The notes: generated from the letters alone by a model not told the origin. A stretch of DNA of 64,000 nucleotides from Entoloma clypeatum (GCA_963565915.1 OY751489.1:5084001-5148000), one strand, 5' to 3'. Counted from the stretch's first letter, positions 1-10,541 are shown. Numbers and translations: made by a program.

Positions 1-2259
1 AAAATGATAGAGAATGACCTCTATCTCAACCTGGAAAAATGCGAATTTGGAGTCAGGCAGTGCGAATACCTCGGACTGATTATCAAAGAAAACGAAATCG
101 CAATGGACCCCGTTAAGTTATCGGGGATAGCAAAATGGCCAGAACCCACGACTGTCAAGCAAGTCAGATCTTTCCTCGGATTTGGGAACTTCTATCGAAG
201 ATTTATTGGACACTACTCAGACATTGCCAAACCTCTGAATGATCTGACCAAAAAGGATCTAGAGTGGGAATGGAATGAAGACTGCCAGACGGCATTCGAC
301 ACATTAAAGAACAAATTCGCGGAATCACCGGTATTGTTGATGCCGAACACTGACAAACCGTTCATCATAGAATCTGATGCATCAAAATGGGCGACAGGAG
401 CAGTACTGCACCAACAAGATGTGAATGGAGACTGGCACCCCTGCGGATATATATCGCACTCGTTCTCTGCGCCAGAGCGGAACTATGAGATCTATGATCG
501 GGAACTCTTGGGAATTATCCGAGCACTGGAAACCTGGAGGCACTACCTCCTTGGATCACCGTTTCCAACAGTTGTTCTATCAGATCACAAGAACTTGACG
601 TATTACCGGGAACCCCAGAAATTGAACAGACGACAAGCACGGTGGAGATTGTATCTCTCTGAGTTTGAACTCAAACTAGTGCATACCCCAGGATCGAAGA
701 TGATCCAGTCTGACGCCTTGTCAAGGCGACCGGACCATATACCTGAAGAGGACACCGATAACGAAGACGTTATTGTCTTGCCAAATGACATTTTTGTCAA
801 AACAGTGGACCTTGAGCTACAAGGAGATATTCTAAAAGCAACCAAAAACGATGAGCTCTTCTCGAAAGCCATCACTGCCCTAAAAGAATCGGGAATGCCA
901 CCGATTAAATCCCATTTATCAGAATGGAGAACAGAAGACGGAATATTATTCTTCCGTGACAGATGTTACGTACCACCAGATGAAACTCTGCGCCGGGAAA
1001 TAACGAAACGATACCATGATTCCCTACCAAGCGGACATCCGGGACATCTAAAAACCCTGGAACTAATCAGAAGAACCTATTGGTGGCCAGGAATGTACGT
1101 GTTTGTCAAAAATTATGTTGGAGGATGTGCAACCTGCCAACAAATGAAAGTCAACACACACCCCACAAATCCTGGATTAATGCCGATCAAAGCACAAAAA
1201 GACGCTAGACCATTCTCTCAAACGACGATCGACTTCATTACGGACTTACCCGAGAGCAACGGGTTTGACAGTATCATGGTCGTAGTAGACCATGGTTCTA
1301 CGAAGGGGGTAATTTCCATCCCTTGCACGAAAACCACCGACACGACCCTTACTGCCAAGCTTTATTTGGATCACGTATACCAAAGATTCGGACTCCCAGA
1401 CTCCATTCTGTCTGACAGAGGGCCGCAGTTTGCCTCTCAGGTCTTCAGAGAACTAGGGCGACTCCTAGGGATCAAACTAATGATGAGCACGGCTTATCAC
1501 CCTCAGACTGATGGAGAAACGGAACGAGCAAATCAGGAACTTGAGATCTATTTCTGGATGTTCTGTTCGAACAATCCTGAAACATGGCACGATCATAATT
1601 CAACAATGGAGTTCTGTCATAATCAAAGAACTCATTCCACGACGAAACGATCCCCGTTCTATCTGATGATGGGATACGAACCAAGAGACATAACATTGGC
1701 ATTCGACAAGACAAATGTGCCAAGTGTAGAAGAACGGCTCAAAGAGCTGAAACAAGCAAGAGATGAAGCGCTGGCAGCGCACGAACTAGCCCGTCAGATG
1801 ATGGCTGAAAGGTCAACACGAGGTTTCGCTCCGTTTGGAAAAGGAGAACAGGTATGGCTAGAAGGAAAGAACCTCCGAATCGGATACCCTTCCAGAAAAC
1901 TGGCACCCAAAAGAGAAGGACCCTTCACCATTTCCGAGGTGCTTGGGCCCATGACGTACAAACTGAAACTTCCAGAACAATGGAAGATCCACCCCGTTTT
2001 CCACGCCTCCTTGTTAACACCTTATCGGGAAAATGACACACACGGACCGAACTTCCACAACCCACCTCCTGATCTGATTGAAGGAGAACACGAGTACGAA
2101 GTAGAAGCAATCCTCACCCACAAGCAACAGGGCAGAGGGTACAAATATTTGGTCAAGTGGATGGGATACCCATTGAGCGATAACACGTGGGAACCCGAAT
2201 CCAACTTAAAAAGAGCCCAAGAAACGCTGGGATACTACAAACAGACCCACCACCTTTGA
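1..2259 (+). CDS. pol: Gypsy Pol polyprotein, C-terminal part: RT end, RNase H, integrase, chromodomain
   Basis: The frame is open from the window edge, so the true start is upstream. Residues about 1-110 are the RT thumb/connection, with the LEKCEF and SFLGFGNFYRRFI signatures. RNase H follows at about 115-210, with acidic residues in SDAS, the RELLGI helix and SDHK. The integrase has an H2C2 zinc finger (HPGH ... CATCQQ) near 345-380 and a DD35E core: Asp in TTIDFI, Asp in SDRGPQF, and Glu 35 residues further on in TDGETE. A C-terminal chromodomain (YLVKWMGY ... TWEPESNL) at about 700-745 would target integration to heterochromatin. No stop or frameshift is seen. Confident as a chromovirus pol; activity is not shown. 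Confidence 0.95.
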   Translation, partial: KMIENDLYLNLEKCEFGVRQCEYLGLIIKENEIAMDPVKLSGIAKWPEPTTVKQVRSFLGFGNFYRRFIGHYSDIAKPLNDLTKKDLEWEWNEDCQTAFDTLKNKFAESPVLLMPNTDKPFIIESDASKWATGAVLHQQDVNGDWHPCGYISHSFSAPERNYEIYDRELLGIIRALETWRHYLLGSPFPTVVLSDHKNLTYYREPQKLNRRQARWRLYLSEFELKLVHTPGSKMIQSDALSRRPDHIPEEDTDNEDVIVLPNDIFVKTVDLELQGDILKATKNDELFSKAITALKESGMPPIKSHLSEWRTEDGILFFRDRCYVPPDETLRREITKRYHDSLPSGHPGHLKTLELIRRTYWWPGMYVFVKNYVGGCATCQQMKVNTHPTNPGLMPIKAQKDARPFSQTTIDFITDLPESNGFDSIMVVVDHGSTKGVISIPCTKTTDTTLTAKLYLDHVYQRFGLPDSILSDRGPQFASQVFRELGRLLGIKLMMSTAYHPQTDGETERANQELEIYFWMFCSNNPETWHDHNSTMEFCHNQRTHSTTKRSPFYLMMGYEPRDITLAFDKTNVPSVEERLKELKQARDEALAAHELARQMMAERSTRGFAPFGKGEQVWLEGKNLRIGYPSRKLAPKREGPFTISEVLGPMTYKLKLPEQWKIHPVFHASLLTPYRENDTHGPNFHNPPPDLIEGEHEYEVEAILTHKQQGRGYKYLVKWMGYPLSDNTWEPESNLKRAQETLGYYKQTHHL

Positions 2260-2284
2260 ACCCAACCACCCACATCCTCTCATC

Positions 2285-3184
2285 ATGACCACCGTTTTCG
2301 ATACCGCCACCAAGGAACTTCACCGACACCGCCTCTTTAGGCTCCTGACCGAACCCAAACACAATGACAGAGTGCTGCGGCACATTGACGATGAGACTGA
2401 CCAATTCTTGGTCAACACCTTGTTCGGGCTAATCACCCTCCGCCAGTTCCACTACGACACCACCGCCAATATCGCCCGACTCATTGAAGGACACATTGAC
2501 ACGCTCTTGGACCGAGGTGTCTACCAACAGTTTGCAAGGCTGTTCCATAACCGCACAAACACTCCCGATGTCGCACTTCTCGACCCACCCATAGAGAACC
2601 CTATTTTGACCACTCCCCTCCCTGATCTTGCCACTACCCCTGAACCGACCCCCATCCCCGACCCAATTCCCCTTGTTGTCAGAAACCCAGACACCCAAAT
2701 CACTCCGTCCTCTCCCGAATCCACGTCGCCCTTGACCAGCGACCGAAGCCTTTCCGACGTCAAGACCGACGTCAAGGGAAAGAAGAAATCCTATGGAGTT
2801 GTTAAACGCTCCAGAAGAAAAACCACACGTACCATCATGTCTATTCCATTAGGGCATGGATCATCATCCCAGACTCCCATCGATCTCACCAACGAACCCG
2901 ATTACCTTGACTATGAGGTTGACACACATGGACGCGCTCACTCCCCGAGCGGACCTTGGCGCCGTCCTGCTGGATGGCCACATATTGACAAAGGGCGCAA
3001 ATGCGGTCTTTGTGCTAGGGCAGATGGACACATTGAGTGTCAATGCGGATACTACGTGTGTCAGAAGTGTTGGAAGAAAGCACCCGGACACTATGACTAT
3101 GAGTGCTTGGGCCCGGGTTATGCAGCGCTGGAAGATGACCAATACGAGTTTGACGACGATGCCGTACACAACATGGCAACTTGA
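2285..3184 (+). CDS. Extra 3' ORF of the chromovirus, 299 aa, with a Cys-rich zinc-like motif
   Basis: This complete ORF lies between pol and the 3' LTR, 25 nt after the pol stop, in the place where env-like genes sit in other elements. It has no signal peptide or membrane segment. The N-terminal third is predicted helical, the middle (about 95-160) is rich in Pro/Thr/Ser, and a basic KKK/KRSRRK stretch near 165-180 could be a nuclear signal. Near the end there are cysteines at 240, 243, 252, 254, 259 and 262 in the pattern C-x2-C-x8-C-x-C-x4-C-x2-C, with a His at 249, which looks like a zinc-binding fold. I do not recognise the family. A nucleic-acid- or protein-binding accessory protein of the element is a guess. 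Confidence 0.7.
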   Translation: MTTVFDTATKELHRHRLFRLLTEPKHNDRVLRHIDDETDQFLVNTLFGLITLRQFHYDTTANIARLIEGHIDTLLDRGVYQQFARLFHNRTNTPDVALLDPPIENPILTTPLPDLATTPEPTPIPDPIPLVVRNPDTQITPSSPESTSPLTSDRSLSDVKTDVKGKKKSYGVVKRSRRKTTRTIMSIPLGHGSSSQTPIDLTNEPDYLDYEVDTHGRAHSPSGPWRRPAGWPHIDKGRKCGLCARADGHIECQCGYYVCQKCWKKAPGHYDYECLGPGYAALEDDQYEFDDDAVHNMAT

Positions 3185-3212
3185 AAAACATTGAAGCCGG
3201 TGACTTCAAGCA

Positions 3213-3226
3213 TAGAAGGGGGGTAA
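3213..3226 (+). other. Polypurine tract of the first Gypsy element
   Basis: An AG-rich run (AGAAGGGGGG) directly precedes the TGTTAC start of the LTR. This is the expected primer site for plus-strand DNA synthesis. Confidence 0.75.
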
Positions 3227-3782
3227 TGTTACACTTTTTCACCCTCTTCCTATGCACCTTCACACGACCCTTCAACCCTTGATCCCCATCACACCCCGTT
3301 TCACCTAACTCCGACGACCCTGGGACATGTGTCCCCTCTATCAGCGCTATGACTCACACTGACTCGGACAATTCCCCTTTTAGATACATTTTCACTCGTT
3401 ATCTCTGACTCACGGCCTCGCGGCCTTATCTCTGACTCTTATGCCACAGCCCCTTGAAACATCTATCTAACCAATGGCTTATTTAGCTCCTGCGCAGCAC
3501 TTACTTATTTATAGCTATAGGATAACATATATAAAACCTGTAACTTTAGAGTAGAGGTCCTCAGCTTGACCTAGGCAAACAACGCTTACTTGTCTACTAC
3601 TTCGAACGCTCTCTAACTAAGTGCCTTGCGAGGACTTAGCTCTGCTTGACCCGAACCGAGTCGTCCTTCTGAGGAACTCGCTGATTGACCAAGTCGACCT
3701 ATTGAGGGACTTGTTGTGGAACCAGTTCGAACCCACGTGATCCGATCTGTTGAACTTGTTGTTGTAGGCTATCGCCGTAACA
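3227..3782 (+). repeat. 3' LTR of the first Gypsy element (556 bp)
   Basis: It starts TGTTAC and ends GTAACA, a perfect 6-bp inverted repeat with TG...CA ends. A TATATAAAA box lies at about 3528-3536, compatible with the U3 promoter. The left edge abuts the polypurine tract. The right edge is followed at once by integrase-coding sequence of a different Gypsy element. Confidence 0.85.
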
Positions 3783-3788
3783 CTAAAC

Positions 3789-4612
3789 ATGACCCTTCAC
3801 TTCACTTCTGGTTACCACCCTGAAGGTGACGGCCAAACCGAATGCACTAACCAGACACTCACATATTCTGCAACTACCAACAAGACAACTGGTCCACTCT
3901 CCTTCCGATTGCGGAGTTCGCATACAACAATGCACCTGCTACGACTGGCATCTCACCTTTCTTTGCTAACAAGGGTTATCATCCGAACATCACTGTTCAC
4001 CCAGAATGCGACCTCGCCTCTTCCCGAGCTCAATCCTTCGTGACCGACCTAGACGAGCTACACCAAGAGCTAAAATCCACCATCTCCGACGTGCAGTGAC
4101 GTTACCAGATCCAAGCCGACATCCATCGGATGGTACCTCCGACATTCTCTGTCGGACAACAGGTTTTCGTCAAAGCAAAATTCTTCCGCACTACACATCC
4201 ATCCAAGAAACTTTCAGAGAAGTTCTTAGGACCCTTCAAGATTATCGCACAACCTGGAACACATTCCTTTACCCTCCGACTCCCCAATACATTCTGCAGT
4301 GTTCACCCCGTCTACCATGTTTCTATGCTCGAACCCGCAACTCCAAACACCATTCCAAATCGGACCCAACCTCTGCCTCCTCCGATTGACATTGATGGAG
4401 AACTGGAATATGAAATCGCAGAAATCGTTGACTCCAAGATCGACCGACAACGTAGTTGCAAGCTACTATACTTTGTCCATTGGTTAGAATACGAAGACAC
4501 TGATGAAGAATTCTCTTGGCTACCAGCCAATGAATTGGAAAATTCCCCAGAACTCATCTCCAACTTTCATTCCACTTATCCCGACAAGCCTGGTCCGCTT
4601 TTGTCGCTCTGA
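3789..4612 (+). pseudogene. pol: Gypsy integrase C-terminus and chromodomain, frameshifted
   Basis: The start matches the end of an integrase core (TLHFTSGYHPEGDGQTE, with the catalytic Glu region). The frame shifts near 3870-3890. It continues as an integrase tail (NNAPATTGISPFFANKGYHP) to an in-frame TGA near 4098, then runs open to 4612 through a GPF/Y-like region (KLSEKFLGPFKI) and a chromodomain-like end (YFVHWLEYED ... FSWLPANELE). At least one frameshift and one stop make it dead. It lies inside the older Gypsy remnant; the younger Gypsy element inserted just before residue MTLHF. Confidence 0.9.
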
Positions 4613-4643
4613 ATCAAAAAAAAAAACAAGTACTATTCATCAT

Positions 4644-5536
4644 CTACTCAGTATGTTGTTTCTTATTAGAAGGCCCCGCCTCCTTCTCTGACTCATCCAA
4701 TATGTCCATGTCAGACTGCTCCGGCATATCCAACCTCTTCCAATTCAACATGTCTTGCTTGATCTTCTTCACCAGCCTCTGCTCCAGGCTCAACTCCTCT
4801 ATCTCCTCATTCACATCCAACTTCCCCGATCCCTCCAACTCCAACTCCGATTCCTCCACTTCCTCTGGCACGTACGCAATGTTGACAGTTCCTTCAACTG
4901 CTGAGAGCAGTCTTCAGATCTGCCTTGTCTCCACCAAAATCTCCTTCAAGACGCTCAACAGCGTCACCTCCGACTCCAACCCTCCGACCTCTGTCGCTTT
5001 CCCTTTTCCCTTCACCTTCACCGTGCGCTTCCCCTCCGACTTCCCCTCCGACCCTCCGACCTCACACTTCTTTCTGTCCTTAATGCAGCCTTTGCACAAC
5101 ATTGTCTTATGAGTACTAAAAGACAATGGTTAGATCAAATCAACGACAAAAAACAAAGAACATACTCGTCGCGCTCGCACTCGACCTTCTTCATGATGCA
5201 CCTCTTACAGGCGCCGACCCCGACTCCCGACCCCTCTCCAACCGTCGCGGTCACCTCATCCGCCTTCCTCTTTTTCTTCTTCTCCGCCGGGCTCCCCGAC
5301 GCGCCTTGTTCAGTGGCCACAGCGACGGCCCTCTTCCTCGCTGCCATCTCCTCTGCCACCCGATTCTCCTCTGCCACCTGTCTTTCCTCCGCTACCCGCT
5401 TCTCCTCCTCAGCCTTCTTGACAGCCTCCTCCACCGCCGCTCGCTTCTTCTCCTTCACCTCTGCGAGGTTGCGTTGTAACTCTTCCATTTCGTTGTCAAG
5501 TTCTTGGGTTGCTGGAATTTCGGAGCAGTTGACCAC
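4644..5536 (-). CDS. Antisense Zn2Cys6-like gene inside the older Gypsy element (possibly inactive)
   Basis: A reverse-strand gene lies between the Gypsy chromodomain and the 3' LTR. The first exon (ending at 5166) encodes a Glu/Ala/Lys-rich coiled coil and then CKRCIMKKVEC. Removing a GT-AG intron (5116-5165, 50 nt) joins it to DTHKTML and CKGCIKDRKKC. The joined cysteines read C-x2-C-x6-C-x10-C-x2-C-x6-C, the spacing of a fungal binuclear zinc cluster. The tail is acidic. An in-frame TGA at 4914-4916 interrupts the frame unless a second intron removes it. No ATG is seen at the left edge of the frame, so the 5' end is unresolved. I recall similar coiled-coil plus Cys proteins as frequent passengers of agaricomycete Gypsy elements; their role is unknown to me. 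Confidence 0.55.
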
Positions 5537-5657
5537 AGTAGAACAAAGGGAGATTAAGAATCATGCGAACAGTATTTTCAACCAACACACCACATGACGT
5601 GTTTTGCATGCACCGACCATCTAGGTCCTCATGGGTTTGGCCCTAAGGGGGAAATAC

Positions 5658-6132
5658 TGTTACATTCTGATCCTCCGATCTGACTCCGATCTGACTCCTC
5701 CGACATTTTGACTAATACTTGATTACATTGTACTTACTGTTACGAACCTTCTTGCTATGTACAATACTTACATTACCTCTGTAGTTATGTTCACATCTCC
5801 GAAAGCCACTTACTATCTGACTCCGACATTAGCCACTCGTTCTCCGACTCCAACGAATCCACACGTCCTCCGATAAACCTACGTATAATCTTGTATTAGC
5901 TTCAGTTTGAATATCAACTTAGATTCGACATCTTACCTCCCATCCTCTTTCCGACTCTTAACTTGAGTCCGACCTCTGATCCTCCGAAATAAGGACACCA
6001 ACGTATTAGCGAGGGCGCAACACACAAGTTGAAGCCAAGTCCTTGCCCCTATGTCGCACGCGCTCCAACCACCCTCCAACCCTCCAACACGTCCGACGTA
6101 GCTCCGACGTTTTTGTCGATCAGTTCTTAACA
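5658..6132 (+). repeat. 3' LTR of the older Gypsy element (about 475 bp)
   Basis: It begins TGTTAC just after a purine tract and is taken to end at TTAACA, where Plavaka code resumes. It is rich in repeated CTCCGAC motifs. The right boundary is less certain than the left. Confidence 0.6.
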
Positions 6133-7306
6133 AAGCAGGCATACCCCGTTTACCTTGGCATTGGCAATACCAAGAGCCAGAAAAGACGCCAAGCTTCTGG
6201 ACATGCAATGATCCTGATAGGCTACATTCCCGTTAGCAAGTTGGAGTGTTATTCTTCCAACAAACGGAGGTCCGCACAAGGCCACCAGTGGTTTCATGAG
6301 GCTATGAAGGTTCTTTTTCAGCCACTTGTTCAGGCCTGTTGTAACGGGGTGAAGATGTAATGTGCGGATGGTTTTTGGCAGAAGGTCTTCCCTATTCTGA
6401 CCGCATACATTGCCGACTATCCGGAACAATGCCTTGTTGTTGGTTGTAAAGAGAATGCTTGTCCATGGTGCACTGTCCCTCTGCAACAACGTGGAGACCC
6501 TGTGTATTCAGTCGAGCGCAAACCTGACAAAATGTTCAGTATCCTGAAGTGGAAGTCAGAGGACAAGAATCCTAAAGAATTTGATCAGTGGTCTCTTTGT
6601 TCTATTGATCCCTTCTGGAAGAACCTACCGCAGTGCAACATTTTTGCCTGCATTACACCCGACATCCTCCACCAACTCCACAAGGGTGTCTTCAAGGACC
6701 ACATTGTCAAGTGGGCTTCTGATACCGTTAATGGTGAATCTGACAAGGTGGATCAGTGTTTTCGATTGATGACTCCTCACCCAACTTTATGACACTTTAA
6801 AAAGGGGATATCACTTACTACGCAGTGGACTGGTATGGAGTGCAAGAATACGGAAAAGGTCTTCTTAGGTGTACTTGCAAACACCACAGATCCCCAAGTG
6901 ATACACTCTGTCCACGCCGTTTTGGATTTCATTTACTATGCCCATTTTGAGGTCCATACTGACGAGTCCCTGGCACATCTGGATGCAGCTTGGGCGCTGT
7001 TTCACAACAACAAGGTGGTCTTTGAAGATCTGCAGATACAAAAGGATTTTAATATCAGTAAGCTGCACAACATCAAGCATTATCTGGACTCAATTCGCTA
7101 TCTTGGGAGTGCTACTGGCTTCAATACGGAGGCTACCAAAAGGCTGCATATTGATTTGGCAAAGACAGGTTATCGCTTGTCGAACAAAAAGGACTATATC
7201 AAACAACTGATGACTTGGTTGAGGCATCAAGAAGCCATTTACCAATTTGCAACATACCTATGATGGGTCACACAATCCGAATCGCTGGTGGCACCAACAG
7301 TGCGAG

Positions 7307-7338
<32 letters not shown>

Positions 7339-8125
7339 ACAATGGAGGCGGACGAGGAGCTTAATGATGTCACACTGTCACACCCAACCACTACATATCA
7401 TGTTGCCAAGTACCCTGGCTTTCTCAAAACCAAACTTGGCTCCATCCTAGATGACTTTGGTGTGCTTGACTTCCTTCCACGACTTGGTGAATTTATCACT
7501 ACAAATTCTATCTGTTCTCCTGTCCCACCATCCACTCTATCCTTGTTCCCTGTTTTCCGCCGCCTCTCACTGGTACTCTCATCAATCGTGGAAGTATCAC
7601 ATTAAGGACACTGTTGTGGCCACCAAGCACGAGAAGGGAAGAATCACAACCTGTGGTATTACGAAGGACACACCAGCATGATTCAGCACAATACTAGTCC
7701 AAACTCGAGCGGGGAAAGCTAACAAAGGGTCTTTAGATGGTGCATAGTGCATGGAAATCACCATAGTCTTTCCCTCATCTGCCTCAGGTATCCAATTAGC
7801 TCAGGTCCGCCTCATTTTCCAGCTTCCCAAGGAGCATGGATCTCTCTCAGAACCCTTGCTTTATGTCAATTGGTTCAAGCCCTTTCGTGACCCTGTTGTG
7901 AACCTCGAAATGTTCAATATCTCATTTGCCTCTCGCAATTGCTGTCCACACTCTGCCATCATTCGGGCCTCTCAAGTAGTACGATCATGCCACTTGATAC
8001 CACAGATTGGGCAGACTGCCAATCACACATGGACATCCAATGATGTTCTAGAACACGCGCCATCATTTTATCTCAATCCTTACCTGCGGCATTATTATTT
8101 CTTCCACCTCTGCTACCTCTATGAC
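6133..8125 (+). pseudogene. Plavaka-type DNA transposase, decayed
   Basis: The frame opens in the middle of the protein at KQAYPVYLGIGN, followed by ASGHAMILIGYIP and CADG ... PILTAYIADYPEQC. Next come CKENACPWC and DILHQLHKGVFKDHI, a hallmark of this agaricomycete family. Stops at 6358 (TAA), 6790 (TGA) and 7261 (TGA) fall in one continuous frame. A poly-Asn run follows, and a frameshift leads to the C-terminal part at 7751-8125 (VNWFKPFRDP ... SFYLNPYLRHYYFF). The N-terminus is missing because the older Gypsy LTR abuts it. Several lesions show it is a fossil. Confidence 0.85.
7307..7338 (+). repeat. (CAA)n microsatellite
   Basis: About ten perfect ACA/AAC triplets encode a poly-Asn run in the Plavaka frame. 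This is a slippage repeat within the decayed transposase. Confidence 0.9.
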
Positions 8126-8336
8126 CTCCAAAAATATCGCAACTGCCCACCAAGTGAAGTAGCTTGTGCCCAACAGTCTGCCATTGGCCACAGTATTTGC
8201 CAACGGACCCTTGCGTGAACCCCCCACTAGTCCATATTTCATTCATTGCCGTCACCCCACAGGCTCCGAGTCCCAGGCCTAGGCTGGATACCACGATGCA
8301 CACACACAAACATACACTGCACTTTGACGCCCCCTG

Positions 8337-8619
8337 CCCCACAACAATGTGCTGGCATGCACATCCCCTTACGCATGCCACATTGACCACCGCCACTACC
8401 ACTTATTGGCACCCCACGGTTGCTTGACGCCCTGCACAATGCAGGCGATGACAAACAGTGATCCGGCATGATGCACGTGCACAAATGTGTCATGTTGATG
8501 GCCCCATGACGATGAGCTGGTACGCACACTGACCACGTCAACCACCCCCACTACCATGATCGGCACCCCATGGTCGCTTGACACCCCACATGATGCAGAT
8601 GACAATGATCAGTAATCCG
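8337..8619 (+). repeat. Two diverged tandem units of about 120-130 bp
   Basis: Units at about 8337-8466 and 8502-8619 share CCCCA...ATG.GCTGG, CCACTACCA, GGCACCCCA, GCTTGAC and GATGACAA blocks in the same order, with indels. No coding sense was found. They lie just beyond the Plavaka remnant and may be its subterminal repeats, but no terminal inverted repeat was identified. Confidence 0.6.
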
Positions 8620-9180
8620 TAATCTGGTGTTCCCACATCTGCTTCAGGCTCCCACCACCCACACATCTGAGTCGCCGCCGAGTTAATCTGACCCCTGCCG
8701 CTCTTCCACACTCCACTCTCACATACCTCTATTTACCCAGCATGTAGTTACCGAAAACAACAGTTAGGCACTGGATTAAGTACAACACGAAGACACATTT
8801 CTACGACATACTACAACCTGAGCTATGCATTATCAGTGAGAAGTATTTGAGGCATAACGTCTGAGTGATAAGTATTGGAGGTACAGAGAGGTACAGGGTG
8901 CTACATACAGTTACAAATTGCTATCGTGAGTATGGTCCCTGAGTGAATCTTCTGTACCAGAAGTGTTTTTTCTGATGAATTTGACAGGTATTGACTGAGT
9001 TTTTTTATCTTACAAATGGAAAGATTATAGGTGTACATCAAGATCATTGAGCTTATACCAGTTTTTGCAAGGAAAATTGGAGCAATGCATGAGCATGTAG
9101 AGATCTACTATGCAACTCAACGTCATCAGTCAATTGTGTTTGGTCTGCATAAACATTGATCTTTAGCTTCTCCCATCACC
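8620..9180. other. No gene recognised
   Basis: AT-leaning sequence with short repeats (AAGTATT, GAGGTACAG). No ORF of note, RNA gene or element end was seen. Confidence 0.5.
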
Positions 9181-10440
9181 ATGTCAAACCGCGTGTCCAA
9201 CAACTCATCTCCTACCGCTGCTTGTTATACTCCCAAAGGAGTTGCTTCTCTAGCTGCTTTGTTCCGCCATATTCCTGAGCTTTCACTTGAGCAGAGAGGT
9301 ACAGCAGCACATGTGATTCTTCGGATTGACGTGGTACATTTTTGTTCATGTTCTCTTTTCACACTCACTGTGATATACTTGCCGTAGATCTTGCATGCCG
9401 TGAGTGCAAAGCCAAAGTGTCCAAGTGATACAGATATCACAGTCGACGTATACTTCACTCCACGTGAGCGCTTGGGCCACAAGAAGCTCTCTTCTGATGT
9501 TGCACATTTTGTGCATCAATTTAGCAGAAAGATTGCGCGGCCGCATCTGGATCATTTTTTGTCGAGGTGTCAAGATAATGTGGTCACCCCGCCTCTTCAA
9601 AAAGGTATGTGTATCTTTGTGCTCTGGCTTTGTATTGTAGTATCAATTCTACTTCTCAGTCTATGATAAACCACTTTGCCTAAATTCTGCTCATCTCCCT
9701 CCTGCACATGGAGCTATCCCAGGATATATACTCTGTGAATGCCATTCTGGAAAAGGGACTGCTGGATGCCCCATTGCAATAAGCAATGATGAGGACAACA
9801 ATATAGACAACTTGTTTGTTTAGTTTTTCTCTCAATACTTTTTTCTAATGTCTTGGTGTAGCACGGCCAGCTCAATGACTGAGTACCAATGATGGATTTC
9901 GGGGTGCCATCATGAGCATTGGACCCAAAACCGATAATGTTCTCTCTCAGTACAAGATCCCCGATGATTTCATCCCACATCTCTGTGTGCTGTCGCAGAC
10001 TGTTTGGAGCAGCAACTGGAAATACAAGCTACGTACAGCAGACTATGGGTTCACTCTTGAACAGGCATTTCATATCTCAGAGGCCATGGTACATGACATC
10101 GAGAACACACCAGGCTTTCGAGTCCAAGTGGCAAGTACCTTTTCTTTTTTTTTTGGCTCATTCAATCTATCCTTACATTGTGTCCAGCTCAAAATTTCTT
10201 ACAAGAAAACCACCCTCATCCTTCTCTCCACTCTTCTTGGTCTTGTTTATACCTTATTTGTTAACTGAGTACTAGCACATCCCGCGTTCTTTCTCCGTCC
10301 TTATTTGCTTAGCCTGATATATGGTTATTCAAATTTTCAGCTCGCTTTGATCAAGAACCACCACTCCAGTGCTAATGATGTTGCTCAAACCGATTTTCCG
10401 CTGACAGCTTTTTTGAACGCCGGCACCCCGTGCTCCATTC
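9181..10440 (+). CDS. Possible multi-exon hypothetical gene
   Basis: I do not recognise this protein. A first segment starts at ATG 9181 (MSNRVSNNSSPTAACYTPKG) and can join a second (about 9390-9605, ILHAVSAKPKCPSD ... TPPLQK) that ends at a good GTATGT donor. Further coding-like pieces are 9912-10135 (MSIGPKTDNVLSQYK ... FRVQVA), ending near a GTACCT donor, and about 10342-10440 (LALIKNHHSSANDVAQTD) after a TTTTCAG acceptor. The donor of the first intron is poor and there are stops between the second and third segments, so the model is tentative and may be a decayed element gene. Confidence 0.25.
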
Positions 10441-10541
10441 TAGTGTCCCTGTCAATATATTTCCTGTGGCATTAATGTGATAAGTGTTTCCTTGTGGTGT
10501 TGATCATCACAGTTCTCAACTTACTTCTTGAATACAGTTCC

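Larger units (their letters stand above)
1..3782 (+). mobile_element. Ty3/Gypsy chromovirus, 3' portion with intact 3' LTR
   Basis: This is the downstream part of an LTR retrotransposon; its 5' LTR, gag, protease and the reverse transcriptase palm lie before the window. In order it has a pol frame ending in a chromodomain, an extra ORF, a purine-rich tract and a 556-bp LTR bounded by TGTTAC and GTAACA. The long unbroken pol frame suggests a fairly recent insertion. The base after the LTR continues into the integrase of another Gypsy copy, so it is a nested insertion. The target duplication cannot be confirmed because the 5' flank is missing. Confidence 0.93.
3783..6132 (+). mobile_element. 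Older Gypsy element, 3' remnant split by the first Gypsy insertion
   Basis: The remnant holds a decayed integrase-chromodomain end, an antisense gene, a purine tract (AAGGGGGAA at about 5645-5654) and a 3' LTR. Its 5' half would lie upstream of the younger element, outside the window. After its LTR the sequence continues directly as Plavaka transposase code, so it too seems to be nested. Confidence 0.8.

Noticed and set aside
8337..8619. CRISPR-like spaced repeats
   Set aside because: Only two long diverged units in a eukaryotic genome; no regular repeat-spacer pattern.
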